From: Phenylobacterium sp. J367
Lineage (GTDB): Bacteria > Pseudomonadota > Alphaproteobacteria > Caulobacterales > Caulobacteraceae
Direction of reading: 5' to 3'
Length of the DNA: 64,000 bases
Assembly: GCF_024699985.1 (NCBI RefSeq)
Contig: NZ_JAJONA010000001.1
Span: forward strand, 3,354,501 to 3,418,500
The notes under the pieces are model-generated. The model saw only the letters and a list, made by a program, of their open reading frames with translations, was not told the DNA's origin and ran no database searches. A program made the position numbers and the translations under genes. Below, piece by piece: positions 20,375 to 28,714 of this stretch (within the stretch, counting starts at the first letter, position 1; each line of letters opens with the position of its first letter).

Positions 20375-21720
20375 CGGGGCCCCGGGATCGGCTGGACGTA
20401 GGCTTCCTTCGCCGCCTTCTCCGCCGCGTTCAGCTCCTTGAACTGCTCCCGCTTGGGTCCGAGGTAGCCGAACAGGTAGGCGGCCACCTTGCGCATCTGG
20501 ATCTCCTCCGAGCCCTCGGTGATCCGGTAGCGCCGGTGATGGCGGTAGATGTGCTCGAACGGCGTGTGCCGGGAATAGCCCATGCCGCCGTGGATCTGCA
20601 TCGCCCGGTCGGCGGCGTCGCAGACCAGCCGGTTGCCCCAGTAGTTGCACATGGACACCTTGTCCGAGATCGTCTTCTCGATCTCCTTGTGGTCCATCTG
20701 GTCCATCTGCCAGGCGGTCTTGCGGATCAGCAGCCTGAGCATCTCGCACTGGGTCTGCAGCTCGACCAGCGGCCACTGGATGGCCTGGTTTTCGGCCAGC
20801 GCCTTGCCGAACGGCTTGCGCTTCCTCGCGTACTTCACGCTCTCGTCGATGCAGAACTGCGCCGCGCCCAGGCTGGAGGCGGCCTGGCGGATGCGGTTCT
20901 GGTGCACGAAGCTCTGGCCGAGGCCCAGCCCGCGGTCGATCTGCCCCCAGTAGCTGTCCTCGGGAATCCAGACGTTCGTGAAGCTGACGCGCGGGTGGTC
21001 CGTCGGCATGTTGAACGTCCACATGTACTCTTCGACCTTCACACCGGGCGTATCGGCCGGGACGATGAAGCAGGTGATGCCGGTGGCGTCGCCGTCCTTC
21101 CCCGAGGTGCGGGCGAAGACCATCACGTGGGTCGCCACGTGCATGCCCGTCGTCCACATCTTTTCGCCGTTGATCAGCCAGCCGGGCTGGCCGTCGCGAT
21201 CCTCGCGGACGGCGCGGGTCTCCATGAAGGTCGCGTCGGAACCGTGGTTCGGCTCGGTCAGGCCGAAGCCCGTGCGCATGCCGCCGTTCAGCAGCTTGTC
21301 CCCGTCGCGCTCGTACTGGGCGTTGGTGGCGAACTCCTTGAACATCAGCACGAAGGGGTTGTTGCCGACGATCGAGTGTTCGGTCTGCAGGTCGTTGAAC
21401 AGGCCCAGGCCCTTGGCCGCCAGATGCTCGCGGATCACCGCCATGGCGAGCTGGCTGCCGCCCTTTCCGCCCATCTCCTTCGGCCAGGCGAAGCGGTAGT
21501 GGCCGGCGTCGTCGGCGATCTTGCGGGCCTTGGCGAGCAGGGCTTCCCACTCTGGCCGGGGCAGGCCCTGGTTGTCCCAGTCGGTGCGGGCGTGCTCGCG
21601 GCGGTGGTCGAAGAAGCGCTCGTTATCGTCCTGCCGCTGCAGGGGCATGATCTCCGCCTCGATGAAGCGGTCGAGCTCGTCCAGGTAGTCCTGCAGCTCC
21701 TGCGGAAGGGCGAAGTCCAT
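20371..21720 (-). CDS. Acyl-CoA dehydrogenase
   Basis: An FAD enzyme that oxidises acyl-CoA to 2-enoyl-CoA and passes electrons to ETF (the ETF-quinone oxidoreductase is at 54.6 kb). The 449-residue protein has the family order: helical N-domain, FGLTEPNHGSDATFMETRA at the flavin-binding beta domain, and RKPFGKALAENQAIQWPL in the C-domain. The end, MQIHGGMGYSRHTPFE and ITEGSEEIQ, contains the likely catalytic Glu at about 402, equivalent to MCAD Glu376. The ATG has GGAGGAAAC upstream. It is the first gene of an acyl-CoA dehydrogenase / phosphotransferase / DUF6285 neighbourhood, although it faces away from the other two. Confidence 0.93.
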   Translation of the reverse strand: MDFALPQELQDYLDELDRFIEAEIMPLQRQDDNERFFDHRREHARTDWDNQGLPRPEWEALLAKARKIADDAGHYRFAWPKEMGGKGGSQLAMAVIREHLAAKGLGLFNDLQTEHSIVGNNPFVLMFKEFATNAQYERDGDKLLNGGMRTGFGLTEPNHGSDATFMETRAVREDRDGQPGWLINGEKMWTTGMHVATHVMVFARTSGKDGDATGITCFIVPADTPGVKVEEYMWTFNMPTDHPRVSFTNVWIPEDSYWGQIDRGLGLGQSFVHQNRIRQAASSLGAAQFCIDESVKYARKRKPFGKALAENQAIQWPLVELQTQCEMLRLLIRKTAWQMDQMDHKEIEKTISDKVSMCNYWGNRLVCDAADRAMQIHGGMGYSRHTPFEHIYRHHRRYRITEGSEEIQMRKVAAYLFGYLGPKREQFKELNAAEKAAKEAYVQPIPGPR

Positions 21721-21837
21721 GGCGTTTCCTCCGGGCTCTCGTCTCTTGGGCGGAGTTGACGCCGGGGGAGGATTTACAAGCCCGCCGGAGCCCCGCCAGA
21801 TCGTGAGCCTAGAGTATCGAGGAGGTTCCCCCGGGTC

Positions 21838-22833
21838 ATGGAAACGCCCGTTGCCGAAGCGCTTCCGAAGCTGGCCCAGCGGCTGGCGGGCGAGGGCGCG
21901 CGGGTCGAAGGCGCGCAACGGCTGTCCGGCGGCGCCAGCATGGAGACCTGGACCTTCGACATCGTTTCGGGCGCGGCCCGCGAGGGGCTGATCCTGCGGC
22001 GGCGCACGGCCCCCTTTGATCCCGAGACCGCGAGATCGATCTCGCTCGCCACCGAGGCGGCCCTGATCCGCGCGGCGGCGAAGAACACCGCGCTCGTCCC
22101 GCACGTCCGCCACGTCTGCGACGACTCGGATGGCCTCGGCGAGGCCTATGTGATGGTCCGGGCCGCCGGCGAGACGCTCGGCAAGAAGATCGTCGAGGAT
22201 TCCCGGTTCGATGGCGTGCGGCCGAAGCTTGCCTTCCAGTGTGGCGAGGTGCTCGCCAGGATCCACGCGACGCCGCCGCCGGACGGGCTGAACCTCAAGA
22301 CGGTTGACGCGGTCCTGGAGCTCGACCGCTACGAGGAGGTCTACCGGACGACAGGCGCCCAGCGGCCGGTCCTGGAGCTGGCGTTCCAGTACCTGCGCAA
22401 GCGCACGCCGGAGCCGGCGGCGCCCGTCCTGCTGCACGGCGACTTCCGCAACGGGAACATCATGTTCGACCCGGAGCGGGGCGTCGCCGCCGTGCTGGAC
22501 TGGGAACTCGCCCACATCGGCGACCCGGCCGAGGACATGGGCTGGATCTGCACCAACTCCTGGCGGTTCGGGCGGCCGGAGAAGCCGGTGGGCGGCTTCG
22601 GCGACTACGCCGACCTGCTGGCGGGCTACGAGGCGGCCGGCGGCCGGCCGATCGATCTCGCCCGCCTGCGGTTCTGGCAGATGCTGGGCTCGCTGCGCTG
22701 GGGCGTCATGTGCCTGACCATGTACATGAGCTGGCAGACCGGCGTCGAAAAGTCGGTGGAGCGGCCGATGATCGGCCGGCGCGTGTCGGAGACCGAGGCC
22801 GACCTCGTCGTCCTCCTGGAGCAGGGCCTGTGA
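21838..22833 (+). CDS. Phosphotransferase, APH/choline-kinase-like, ACAD-associated
   Basis: A 331-residue protein of the aminoglycoside-phosphotransferase fold. It has the catalytic loop HGDFRNGNIMFD (His at about 200) and the metal-binding DWELAHIGDPAEDMGW that follows. In ACAD10/11-like systems such kinases phosphorylate hydroxyacyl-CoA so that it can be dehydrated. Here the divergent acyl-CoA dehydrogenase 117 bases away and the coupled DUF6285 gene suggest a related role in breaking down unusual fatty acids (inference). It is unlikely to be a drug-resistance gene. The stop TGA overlaps the next gene's GTG start (GTGA, 22830-22833). Confidence 0.87.
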   Translation: METPVAEALPKLAQRLAGEGARVEGAQRLSGGASMETWTFDIVSGAAREGLILRRRTAPFDPETARSISLATEAALIRAAAKNTALVPHVRHVCDDSDGLGEAYVMVRAAGETLGKKIVEDSRFDGVRPKLAFQCGEVLARIHATPPPDGLNLKTVDAVLELDRYEEVYRTTGAQRPVLELAFQYLRKRTPEPAAPVLLHGDFRNGNIMFDPERGVAAVLDWELAHIGDPAEDMGWICTNSWRFGRPEKPVGGFGDYADLLAGYEAAGGRPIDLARLRFWQMLGSLRWGVMCLTMYMSWQTGVEKSVERPMIGRRVSETEADLVVLLEQGL

Positions 22834-23186
22834 TCACCCATCCGAAAACCGAAGAGCTCGTGCAGGCTGTCGCGCTCTGGATCGACCAGGTGCGGCCGGG
22901 CCTCGATCCGAGGAACGCCTTCCTGGCCCGGGTGGCGGTGAATGTCCTGTCGGTGGTGGAGCGGGAGCTGACGAAGGGCCCGGCTGCGGAAGCGCGCGCC
23001 TCCGAGGCGTTCGCCGAAGTTCTGGGCCATCCGGGTGAGTTCTCGGCCCTGAACGCGGAGCTCTGCGAGCGCATCCGGTCCGGGGACTTCACGGAGACGA
23101 CGCCGGGCCTCCTGGAGGCGCTCCGCACGCTGGCCTTCGACCAGCTCGCCATCGACCAGCCGAAGTACCGGCCCGAGGTCGGCTAG
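22830..23186 (+). CDS. DUF6285-type protein
   Basis: A 118-residue helical protein starting at the GTG that overlaps the phosphotransferase stop by four bases, so translation is probably coupled. It begins MITHPKTEELVQAVALWIDQ and ends AIDQPKYRPEVG, which fits the small family regularly found beside ACAD-associated phosphotransferases. Its biochemical role is unknown; an accessory subunit of the kinase is a reasonable guess from the invariant pairing. There are no membrane segments or catalytic motifs. The stop overlaps that of the GFA gene (CTAG). Confidence 0.8.
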   Translation: MITHPKTEELVQAVALWIDQVRPGLDPRNAFLARVAVNVLSVVERELTKGPAAEARASEAFAEVLGHPGEFSALNAELCERIRSGDFTETTPGLLEALRTLAFDQLAIDQPKYRPEVG

Positions 23187-23575
23187 TCGCCGCGGTTGCG
23201 GTCGTACTGCGGCAGCGGCAGGGGCGGGAGCCACGGCTCACGGCGAACGGTCCAGCTCTCGTACTGTGGCGCGAAGACGCCGACCTCGTCGAAGCTCGCG
23301 ATGCTGATCTCGATCTCGCCGCCGGTCTCGTTGGTCACGCGCGAGCCGCAGGCCGGGCAGAAGTTGCGATGGTAGCCGGGGGAGCTTTCCCACGACGCCA
23401 GGTCGCCCGCCGTCTCGACCTGGTCGGCGCGGAACACTGCGAAGGGGAAGCAGGCGGCGGCGTGGGCCTTGCGGCAGGTCAGGCAGTGGCAGAGGCCGAC
23501 GCGGTCCGGCTCGCCGCGGGTGGTGAAGCGGGCGGCGCCGCAGGCGCAGCCGCCGGTTCTGACAGTCTCGGTCAT
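23183..23575 (-). CDS. GFA-family (glutathione-dependent formaldehyde-activating-like) zinc protein
   Basis: A 130-residue protein with the zinc-binding cysteines of the GFA/CENP-V fold: GGCACGAARF near the N-terminus, LCHCLTCRK (about 29-37) and NFCPACGSR (about 71-79). Family members bind zinc and a few act on glutathione adducts, but the name covers many proteins with no proven formaldehyde activity. The ATG is at 23573-23575. A second small gene lies 14 bases upstream on the same strand, so the two are probably one transcript, divergent from the WYL regulator. Confidence 0.88.
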   Translation of the reverse strand: MTETVRTGGCACGAARFTTRGEPDRVGLCHCLTCRKAHAAACFPFAVFRADQVETAGDLASWESSPGYHRNFCPACGSRVTNETGGEIEISIASFDEVGVFAPQYESWTVRREPWLPPLPLPQYDRNRGD

Positions 23576-23589
23576 GAGGCCTGAACGCC

Positions 23590-23868
23590 TCAGGCGGCTT
23601 CCAGCACCCGGATGATCTCGCTCTCGCGCTCGTTCCAGAGGATCGAGACCCGGGCGGCGCGCGCGGCATGGGTTCCCAGGGCCGCCTTCACCTCGCGCTG
23701 GCGCAGACGGGCGGCCGAGAGCCGGAGCAGGGTGAAGCCCGAGCTCTGCTCGTCCTCGCAGTCGTGGTAGCGCAGCACGGCGTCCACCAGCGCGGCCGGC
23801 GGCGGCACGGGGCGCGGATCGTCGATCGGGCGGACGGTGCGGGGCTTGAAGCGGCGGTAGCTGGCCAT
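23590..23868 (-). CDS. Hypothetical protein, 92 aa, cotranscribed with GFA gene
   Basis: I do not recognise this protein. It begins MASYRRFKPRTVRPIDDP and is basic at the N-terminus. A central region has HDCEDEQSSGFTLLRLSAARL, and a helical C-terminus contains RVSILWNERESEIIRVLEAA. There is no signal or membrane segment. Its place between the GFA gene and a divergent WYL regulator suggests that the regulator controls both genes. Confidence 0.6.
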   Translation of the reverse strand: MASYRRFKPRTVRPIDDPRPVPPPAALVDAVLRYHDCEDEQSSGFTLLRLSAARLRQREVKAALGTHAARAARVSILWNERESEIIRVLEAA

Positions 23869-23892
23869 CGGATTTCGAACTCCGTTGCGGGT

Positions 23893-23928
23893 TGCGACAG
23901 GTTCGGTTCTGATGGGCTGGTGCGACAG
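23893..23928. promoter_or_regulatory. Direct repeats TGCGACAG in a divergent promoter region
   Basis: TGCGACAG occurs at 23893-23900 and 23921-23928, spaced 28 bases start to start, in the 77-base gap between the divergent hypothetical gene and the WYL regulator. Such a pair would suit an operator for the neighbouring regulator. The repeats are seen; the function is inferred. Confidence 0.4.
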
Positions 23929-23945
23929 AAACGGACGTACCGCCT

Positions 23946-24935
23946 ATGAGGCACGAAAAGGCCACCCAGCTCCTGGAGCTGGCGCGGATGCTCGCCAGCA
24001 CCGCCGAAGGGCTGACGCTGGACGAGATGGCCGAGCGGCTGGGCGTCGGGCGACGCACCGCCGAGCGGATGCGCGACGCCGTCTGGGAGATCTTCCCTCA
24101 GCTGGAGGTGGTGGAGGACCCGCCGACCCGTAGGTTCCGCATCCCCAGCGGCCTCGACGGCCTCTTCCAGGCACCCACCGCCGAGGAGCTCGCGGCGCTC
24201 AACGCCGCGGCCGAGGCCTGGGCCGCCCAGGGGGCCACCGGCCGCGCCGGCGCCTTGCGCACGCTGGAGCAGAAGGTCCTGGCCGCCACCCGGGCGGCGG
24301 CGCGGCGGCGGCTGGCGCCCGATCTCGAGGCCCTCTTGCAGGCGGAGACCATCGCCGTGCAGGCGGGGCCCAGGCCGTTCGAGGACGAGGCGGTGCTGGC
24401 GACGATCCGCGACGCCCTCAAGGGGCTTTCGACCCTTCGCTTCCGGTACGAGGGCGGCTCGACCCCGGGCCGGGAGCGGGAGGTGACGGCCTATGGCGTG
24501 CTGTTCGGCCGGGCCAACTACCTGGTGGCGGCGGAAGGCGAGGGGAGCCCGCGGAACTGGCGGCTCGACCGGCTGAGAGACGTGGAGGCCACCGGCAGGC
24601 CGGCGCGGCGCGATCCGGCGTTCTCGCTCCAGGACTACGCCGACGAGAGCTTCGGCATCTACCAGGACGACACCGAGGACGTGGTGTTGCGCATCCTCCC
24701 GGCCTCGGCGGAGGGGGCGCTCCGCTGGCGCTTCCACTCCGACCAGACCCTGGAGACCCAGGCCGACGGGTCGGTCGTCGTCCGCTTCCGGGCAAGCGGC
24801 ATGCGCGAGCTAGCCTGGCACCTGTTCACCTGGGGCGACCAGGTCCAGGTCCTGGCCCCGCAGCGGCTGAAAGACATCCTCGTGGAGCAGATCGAACTGG
24901 CCCGCCGCGCACATACGTCCGGAACTGACGCATAG
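23946..24935 (+). CDS. HTH- and WYL-domain transcriptional regulator (YafY/PafC-like)
   Basis: A 329-residue regulator with an N-terminal winged helix (LTLDEMAERLGVGRRTAERM, about 24-43) and a WYL domain from about 160 (TLRFRYEGGSTPGREREVTAYGVLFGRANYLVAAEG). A C-terminal extension (WCX-like, about 235-325) contains MRELAWHLFTWGDQVQVLAP. WYL domains bind small ligands or single-stranded nucleic acid, and the family includes DNA-damage regulators as well as simple repressors. The likely target is the divergent pair of small genes to the left. Confidence 0.88.
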   Translation: MRHEKATQLLELARMLASTAEGLTLDEMAERLGVGRRTAERMRDAVWEIFPQLEVVEDPPTRRFRIPSGLDGLFQAPTAEELAALNAAAEAWAAQGATGRAGALRTLEQKVLAATRAAARRRLAPDLEALLQAETIAVQAGPRPFEDEAVLATIRDALKGLSTLRFRYEGGSTPGREREVTAYGVLFGRANYLVAAEGEGSPRNWRLDRLRDVEATGRPARRDPAFSLQDYADESFGIYQDDTEDVVLRILPASAEGALRWRFHSDQTLETQADGSVVVRFRASGMRELAWHLFTWGDQVQVLAPQRLKDILVEQIELARRAHTSGTDA

Positions 24936-24972
24936 GGGCTCCAGGTTGGTCCTCGTGAAGAGGAGCCAGCCG

Positions 24973-25131
24973 ATGACCGTCACCGCCGACTACGCCACGC
25001 TCTACGAACTCGAGATCCGTCCGCGCCGTCGGCTGACCCGGGCGCTGGCCCTGGTGGTCTGGAGCGGCCTGTTCCTGATCCGTCCGAAGCTCGCCCTGGA
25101 GATCTGGCGCGAGCGGCGCGGCCAGGCCTAG
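24973..25131 (+). CDS. Small membrane-associated protein, 52 aa
   Basis: Starts at the ATG 24973 with AGGAG about nine bases before it, beginning MTVTADYATLYELEIRPRRR. A hydrophobic segment (LALVVWSGLFLI) is flanked by Arg-rich ends, suggesting one short inner-membrane helix or an amphipathic anchor. No function is known. It follows the WYL regulator closely and its stop overlaps that of the radical SAM gene in CTAG. Confidence 0.55.
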   Translation: MTVTADYATLYELEIRPRRRLTRALALVVWSGLFLIRPKLALEIWRERRGQA

Positions 25132-27150
25132 CTCCGCGCCGCGTCGCGGAAGCGCTGCACGAAGCCGTCGAGCGGGACGGCCAAGCTCCGCCTCGAGGGC
25201 AGGCGCAAGGCGCCGACCGGCGTGGGCAGGTCCGCGCCCTCGACAAAGGCCACCGCCTCGAGCCTCGGCGCGGGGCCCAGCATGCGCAGGGCGTCCCGGC
25301 CCACGTGGAAGGTCCACTGGCAGCGGTCGCGGTTGGCGTAGCGGCGGAAGGCCGGCTGGGCCGGTGCGCCCTTCGCGTGACCCTCATGGAAGGTCGCCTC
25401 GCCGAGCCGGCGTCCGGCGGCGGTCGGCGGCTCGTCGCCCTCCCGCGCCCAGATCTCGACCCGGGCGATGGGGTCGAACGCGAGGGTCCAGCCGGCGATC
25501 TCCAGCGCGCCGCCGGGGAGCCGGCGCAGCGCCCCGGCGTCGTCGATGCGGCCGATCGGACGGCGGAAGGCCCCCTCGATGGTCCGGGCCTCGAAGTAGG
25601 CTCCGTCGTTGACGTTGCGGTTGATGAAGTTCGGACAGGTCAGGCACATGGCCGGCGGATTGCGCCGGATGATCGCCTCCCGCAGGCTCCGGTAGTCGTC
25701 GCCGAACCAGATGGCCTCGAAGGTCGACCCTTCGGCCAGGAGGTTGCCGTACGGCCCGTCCGGCCGGCAGTCGGCGTAAGGGTTCACGTCGCCGTTCACG
25801 TCGATGAAGACCGCCTCGAACGGCTTGCCGCAGAACACGAAGGGGGCGACCGCCTGCGAGCCCGTGAAGGCCACCTGATAGCTGCCGAGCGGCTTCCGCG
25901 CCCCGCCGGCGCCCTCGGCCGTCACATGCAGGCGCGTCGTGAACGCGGGGGGCGGACCAGATGTCCTCGCGCCGGACCTCGAAGGTCCAGGCGCTGGCGT
26001 TGTTGCCGGGATGGTCGGGGAAGAGTTCGGCGATGTCGAACCGGCTCCCGTTGACGAACCTGGCCTCTCCCATCCGCACCCGCCAGTTCGGCTGGACCAG
26101 CTCGGGCGGATCGACGGCCATGGCATCGCGCTCGACCACCACCCGGGGCCGCCCGCCGCCGTCCACCGCCCACCCCTGGAGCAGCAGGACGTCGCCGGCC
26201 TCGACCACCGGAACGGCGGGCTGGTCCACGTGCGCGGCCAGCGGCAGGGTGTTGCGCGCGGCCGGCGCGAAGGTCGCGGGCTCTGGCGCGGCGGCGTCGA
26301 CAAGGGGCGCGGCGCACGGCATGGCCGGCGCAGGGGGCTCCGGCCGGAAGAAGTCCGGGAAGTTGATCACCTTCACCGCCGAGCGCGCGGCGCGGTCCAG
26401 GAAGCGGCGGAAGGCGGCGTCGGCCTCGTCCGGGACGTGGCTGAGCGACTCCAGGTCCATGCCTAGCCCGTCGTAGGGCATCAGGTGCCGCGCCCCGATC
26501 CGCGCGACGCCCAGTTCCTCGGCCAGGTCCACGAAGGCGTCCAGTTCGCCGAGGTTGGCGCGCATCAGGGTGAGATTGAACTGGAGCAGCGGCGTCGCGA
26601 CGCCGAGCTCGCGCTTTCGCGCGGTCAGGCGCGCCAGGTTGGCCTTCAGCCGCTCGAACGACCCGCCGCGGCGGATGTGCTCGTAGGTCGCCTTCGTCGC
26701 CCCGTCGATCGAGACGTCGATCTGGGTGACGCCGTGGGCGATGACCGCCTCGCCAATCTCCGGCGTCAGCAACTGGGCGTTGGTCAGGAACTTCAGCTCG
26801 GGCAGGCCATACTGGCCGGCGATCTGCAGGATCTCGACGAAGTGCGGCGAGGTGAGGGGCTCGCTGCCCGCCGAGAGCACCACTTCGCGCGCATAGGGGA
26901 AGACCTTCGCGGCGATCTGCGCGAAGGCGTCCGGGGTCATGTACTGGCTGGGCCGGTAGAAGACGGTGTCATAGCTGAAGTGACACATCCGACAGCGCAG
27001 GTTGCACTTGTTGGAGACGTCCAGCAGGACCTTCAGGCTATGGGGCGCGAGCGGCGCCAGCTTCTCAGCCCAGTCGGTGACGGGATCTCGACGGTCGATG
27101 GGACCAAACACGCACGCGCCCTCGCAACTCCGGCGCCCACCCCGGTCCAA
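25128..27150 (-). CDS. Radical SAM/SPASM protein with two inserted beta-sandwich-like modules (frameshifted)
   Basis: The N-terminal radical SAM core carries the 4Fe-4S motif NKCNLRCRMCHF (Cys 49, 53, 56) and the SAM-binding VVLSAGSEPLTSP. A SPASM-like region with CGKPFEAVFIDVNGDVNPYADC and MCLTCPNF holds further cluster ligands. Two similar extra segments surround the SPASM part: one before it (about 26220-25910, VLLLQGWAVDGGG...WTFEVRRED) and one after it (about 25520-25225, ALEIAGWTLAFDP...WTFHVGRDA). Removing one G from the run 25947-25952 joins SAPPAF to the frame and restores the second half. The start is uncertain: TTG at 27150 or GTG at 27111. The substrate is unknown; SPASM enzymes often modify peptides or sugars. 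Confidence 0.8.
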
Positions 27151-27205
27151 TCGTTTGTCTGACCGAGGGCGACCTTAAGGCACAATCACAGGTGGCGCCA
27201 GAGCC

Positions 27206-28522
27206 TCATGCCACCGCGGCCGGCGCCCGCGCATAGGCGTCCTTCAGCTGCTGGTAGGCGCGCGAGTTGAACGCCAGAACCGTCGCCACCACGCCGATCA
27301 GGCCGGCCAGGGTGAAGACCAGCGCGATGCCGCGTTCCGGGCCGGTTCCGAACCAGGCGCCGATGGCGTCCGCGCCGGCGCCGTGGGTCATCAGCGGGAT
27401 GAAGTAGAACTGGGTCAGCGGCCCGATCAGGAAGGCGGTGAGCGGCGAGGCCGCCTGTTCCACCGACTGGGCGAAGCCGAAGACCCGGCCCTGGCGCTCG
27501 AAGGGAACCACCGTCTGCAGCGTGGTCTGCTCGGCCGCCTCGGCATAGGGGCCAAGGGCGAACCAGATGAAGCAGCCGACCGCCAGCAGCTCGATCGAGG
27601 AGCGCAGGGTGAAGACGCAGCACACCGCCCACATGGCGAGGTTGACCAGCAGCAGGGTGCGCAAGGGGCTCTTGCCCAGCCCGGTCCTGGCGATCACCAG
27701 GCCGCTGAAGATGAAGGCGGTGGAGAGCACGCCGAACAGCAGCCCCCAGGTCTGCACCGACACCAGTGACAGGCCATAGGCGTCCATCAGGGCCATGAAG
27801 ACGCCGCCCAGGAAGTTGTTGAAGCTGGCGAACAGGATCAGGGCGAAGAGGCCGGGAACGCCGGCGATGACGCGAATGGTGCCGGCCAGATCCACCCGCT
27901 TGGGTTCCCGTGGGGCGTCGGGATGCGCCTCGGCGCGCGGCTCGTGCACCGGGACCGCCGAAAGCTGGAGCATGGCCAGCGCCGTCGCCGCCAGAGCCAG
28001 CAGGAGCGTCAGATGCATGCCGCCCCAGGCGACCAGGAAGCCCGAGATCACCGAGGTGGTCAGGAAGCCGATGCCGGTGACCATGCCCACGAGCCCGTTG
28101 GCCTTGTCGCGCCGATCCTCGGGCACCAGCAGGGTGACGAGGGTGGGGAGCGCGATCATCCGCACGTTGCCGGCGATGACGCCCAGCATGACGGTGAGCA
28201 CGAAGGCCCACAGCCAGGGGCCGTAGACCTCCCGGAGCGCGCCGTCGGGCGCGAGCTCGTGCAGCGCGAAGGCGAGCGCGTAGAAACCCAGCGAGACGGC
28301 GCTGGAGCCGAGCATGGCGACCTTCTTGCGGTGGTGGTCGACGAGGCTGCCGAACCAGATGCCGAACGCCGCGGTGAAGGTGAGATAGACGCCGGCGATC
28401 ATGCCCGTGGCGAACACCGAGCGCGTCTCCAGATAGACCCAGAAGGTGATCGCGAACCACACCGTGAAGTTGGTGATGTTGGCGACCAGGTTGTTGGCCA
28501 GGAGCAGGTGGAACGGGGTCAT
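27206..28522 (-). CDS. MFS transporter, multidrug-type (MFS_3/enterobactin-exporter-like)
   Basis: A 438-residue inner-membrane carrier with twelve predicted helices, beginning MTPFHLLLANNLVANITNF. The loop between helices 2 and 3 has GSLVDHHRKKVAML, the usual MFS G-x-D-(R/K) motif. The sequence resembles the MFS_3 group that exports siderophores or drugs; no substrate can be assigned. It lies 56 bases or more after the radical SAM start on the same strand and may share a transcript with it, which would suit export of a product made by that enzyme (speculative). Confidence 0.88.
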   Translation of the reverse strand: MTPFHLLLANNLVANITNFTVWFAITFWVYLETRSVFATGMIAGVYLTFTAAFGIWFGSLVDHHRKKVAMLGSSAVSLGFYALAFALHELAPDGALREVYGPWLWAFVLTVMLGVIAGNVRMIALPTLVTLLVPEDRRDKANGLVGMVTGIGFLTTSVISGFLVAWGGMHLTLLLALAATALAMLQLSAVPVHEPRAEAHPDAPREPKRVDLAGTIRVIAGVPGLFALILFASFNNFLGGVFMALMDAYGLSLVSVQTWGLLFGVLSTAFIFSGLVIARTGLGKSPLRTLLLVNLAMWAVCCVFTLRSSIELLAVGCFIWFALGPYAEAAEQTTLQTVVPFERQGRVFGFAQSVEQAASPLTAFLIGPLTQFYFIPLMTHGAGADAIGAWFGTGPERGIALVFTLAGLIGVVATVLAFNSRAYQQLKDAYARAPAAVA

Positions 28523-28714
28523 GCGCGGCCTGACGGATGCGGCCGCGCCCCTGGGGCCGGCGAGGCGTCCAGCATAGGGGAAGCGACCGCGACGGCTCCA
28601 GCCCCGGTGTTCGGGGCAGCCCCGTCCGATCCCCGCCGGGCGATCTTCGGTCTTGAGCGCCGGGCCCAGTTCGCGCTCTATCGGCGCAAAGTCTCAGTCG
28701 GGGTCACCTCACAG

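Noticed and set aside
18935..21550. 871-codon antisense frame across the Mur ligase and acyl-CoA dehydrogenase
   Set aside because: Shadow of the two real genes; no domain resemblance.
21838..22833. Phosphotransferase as an antibiotic-resistance gene
   Set aside because: Context (acyl-CoA dehydrogenase and DUF6285) and sequence fit the ACAD-associated kinase group, not aminoglycoside resistance.
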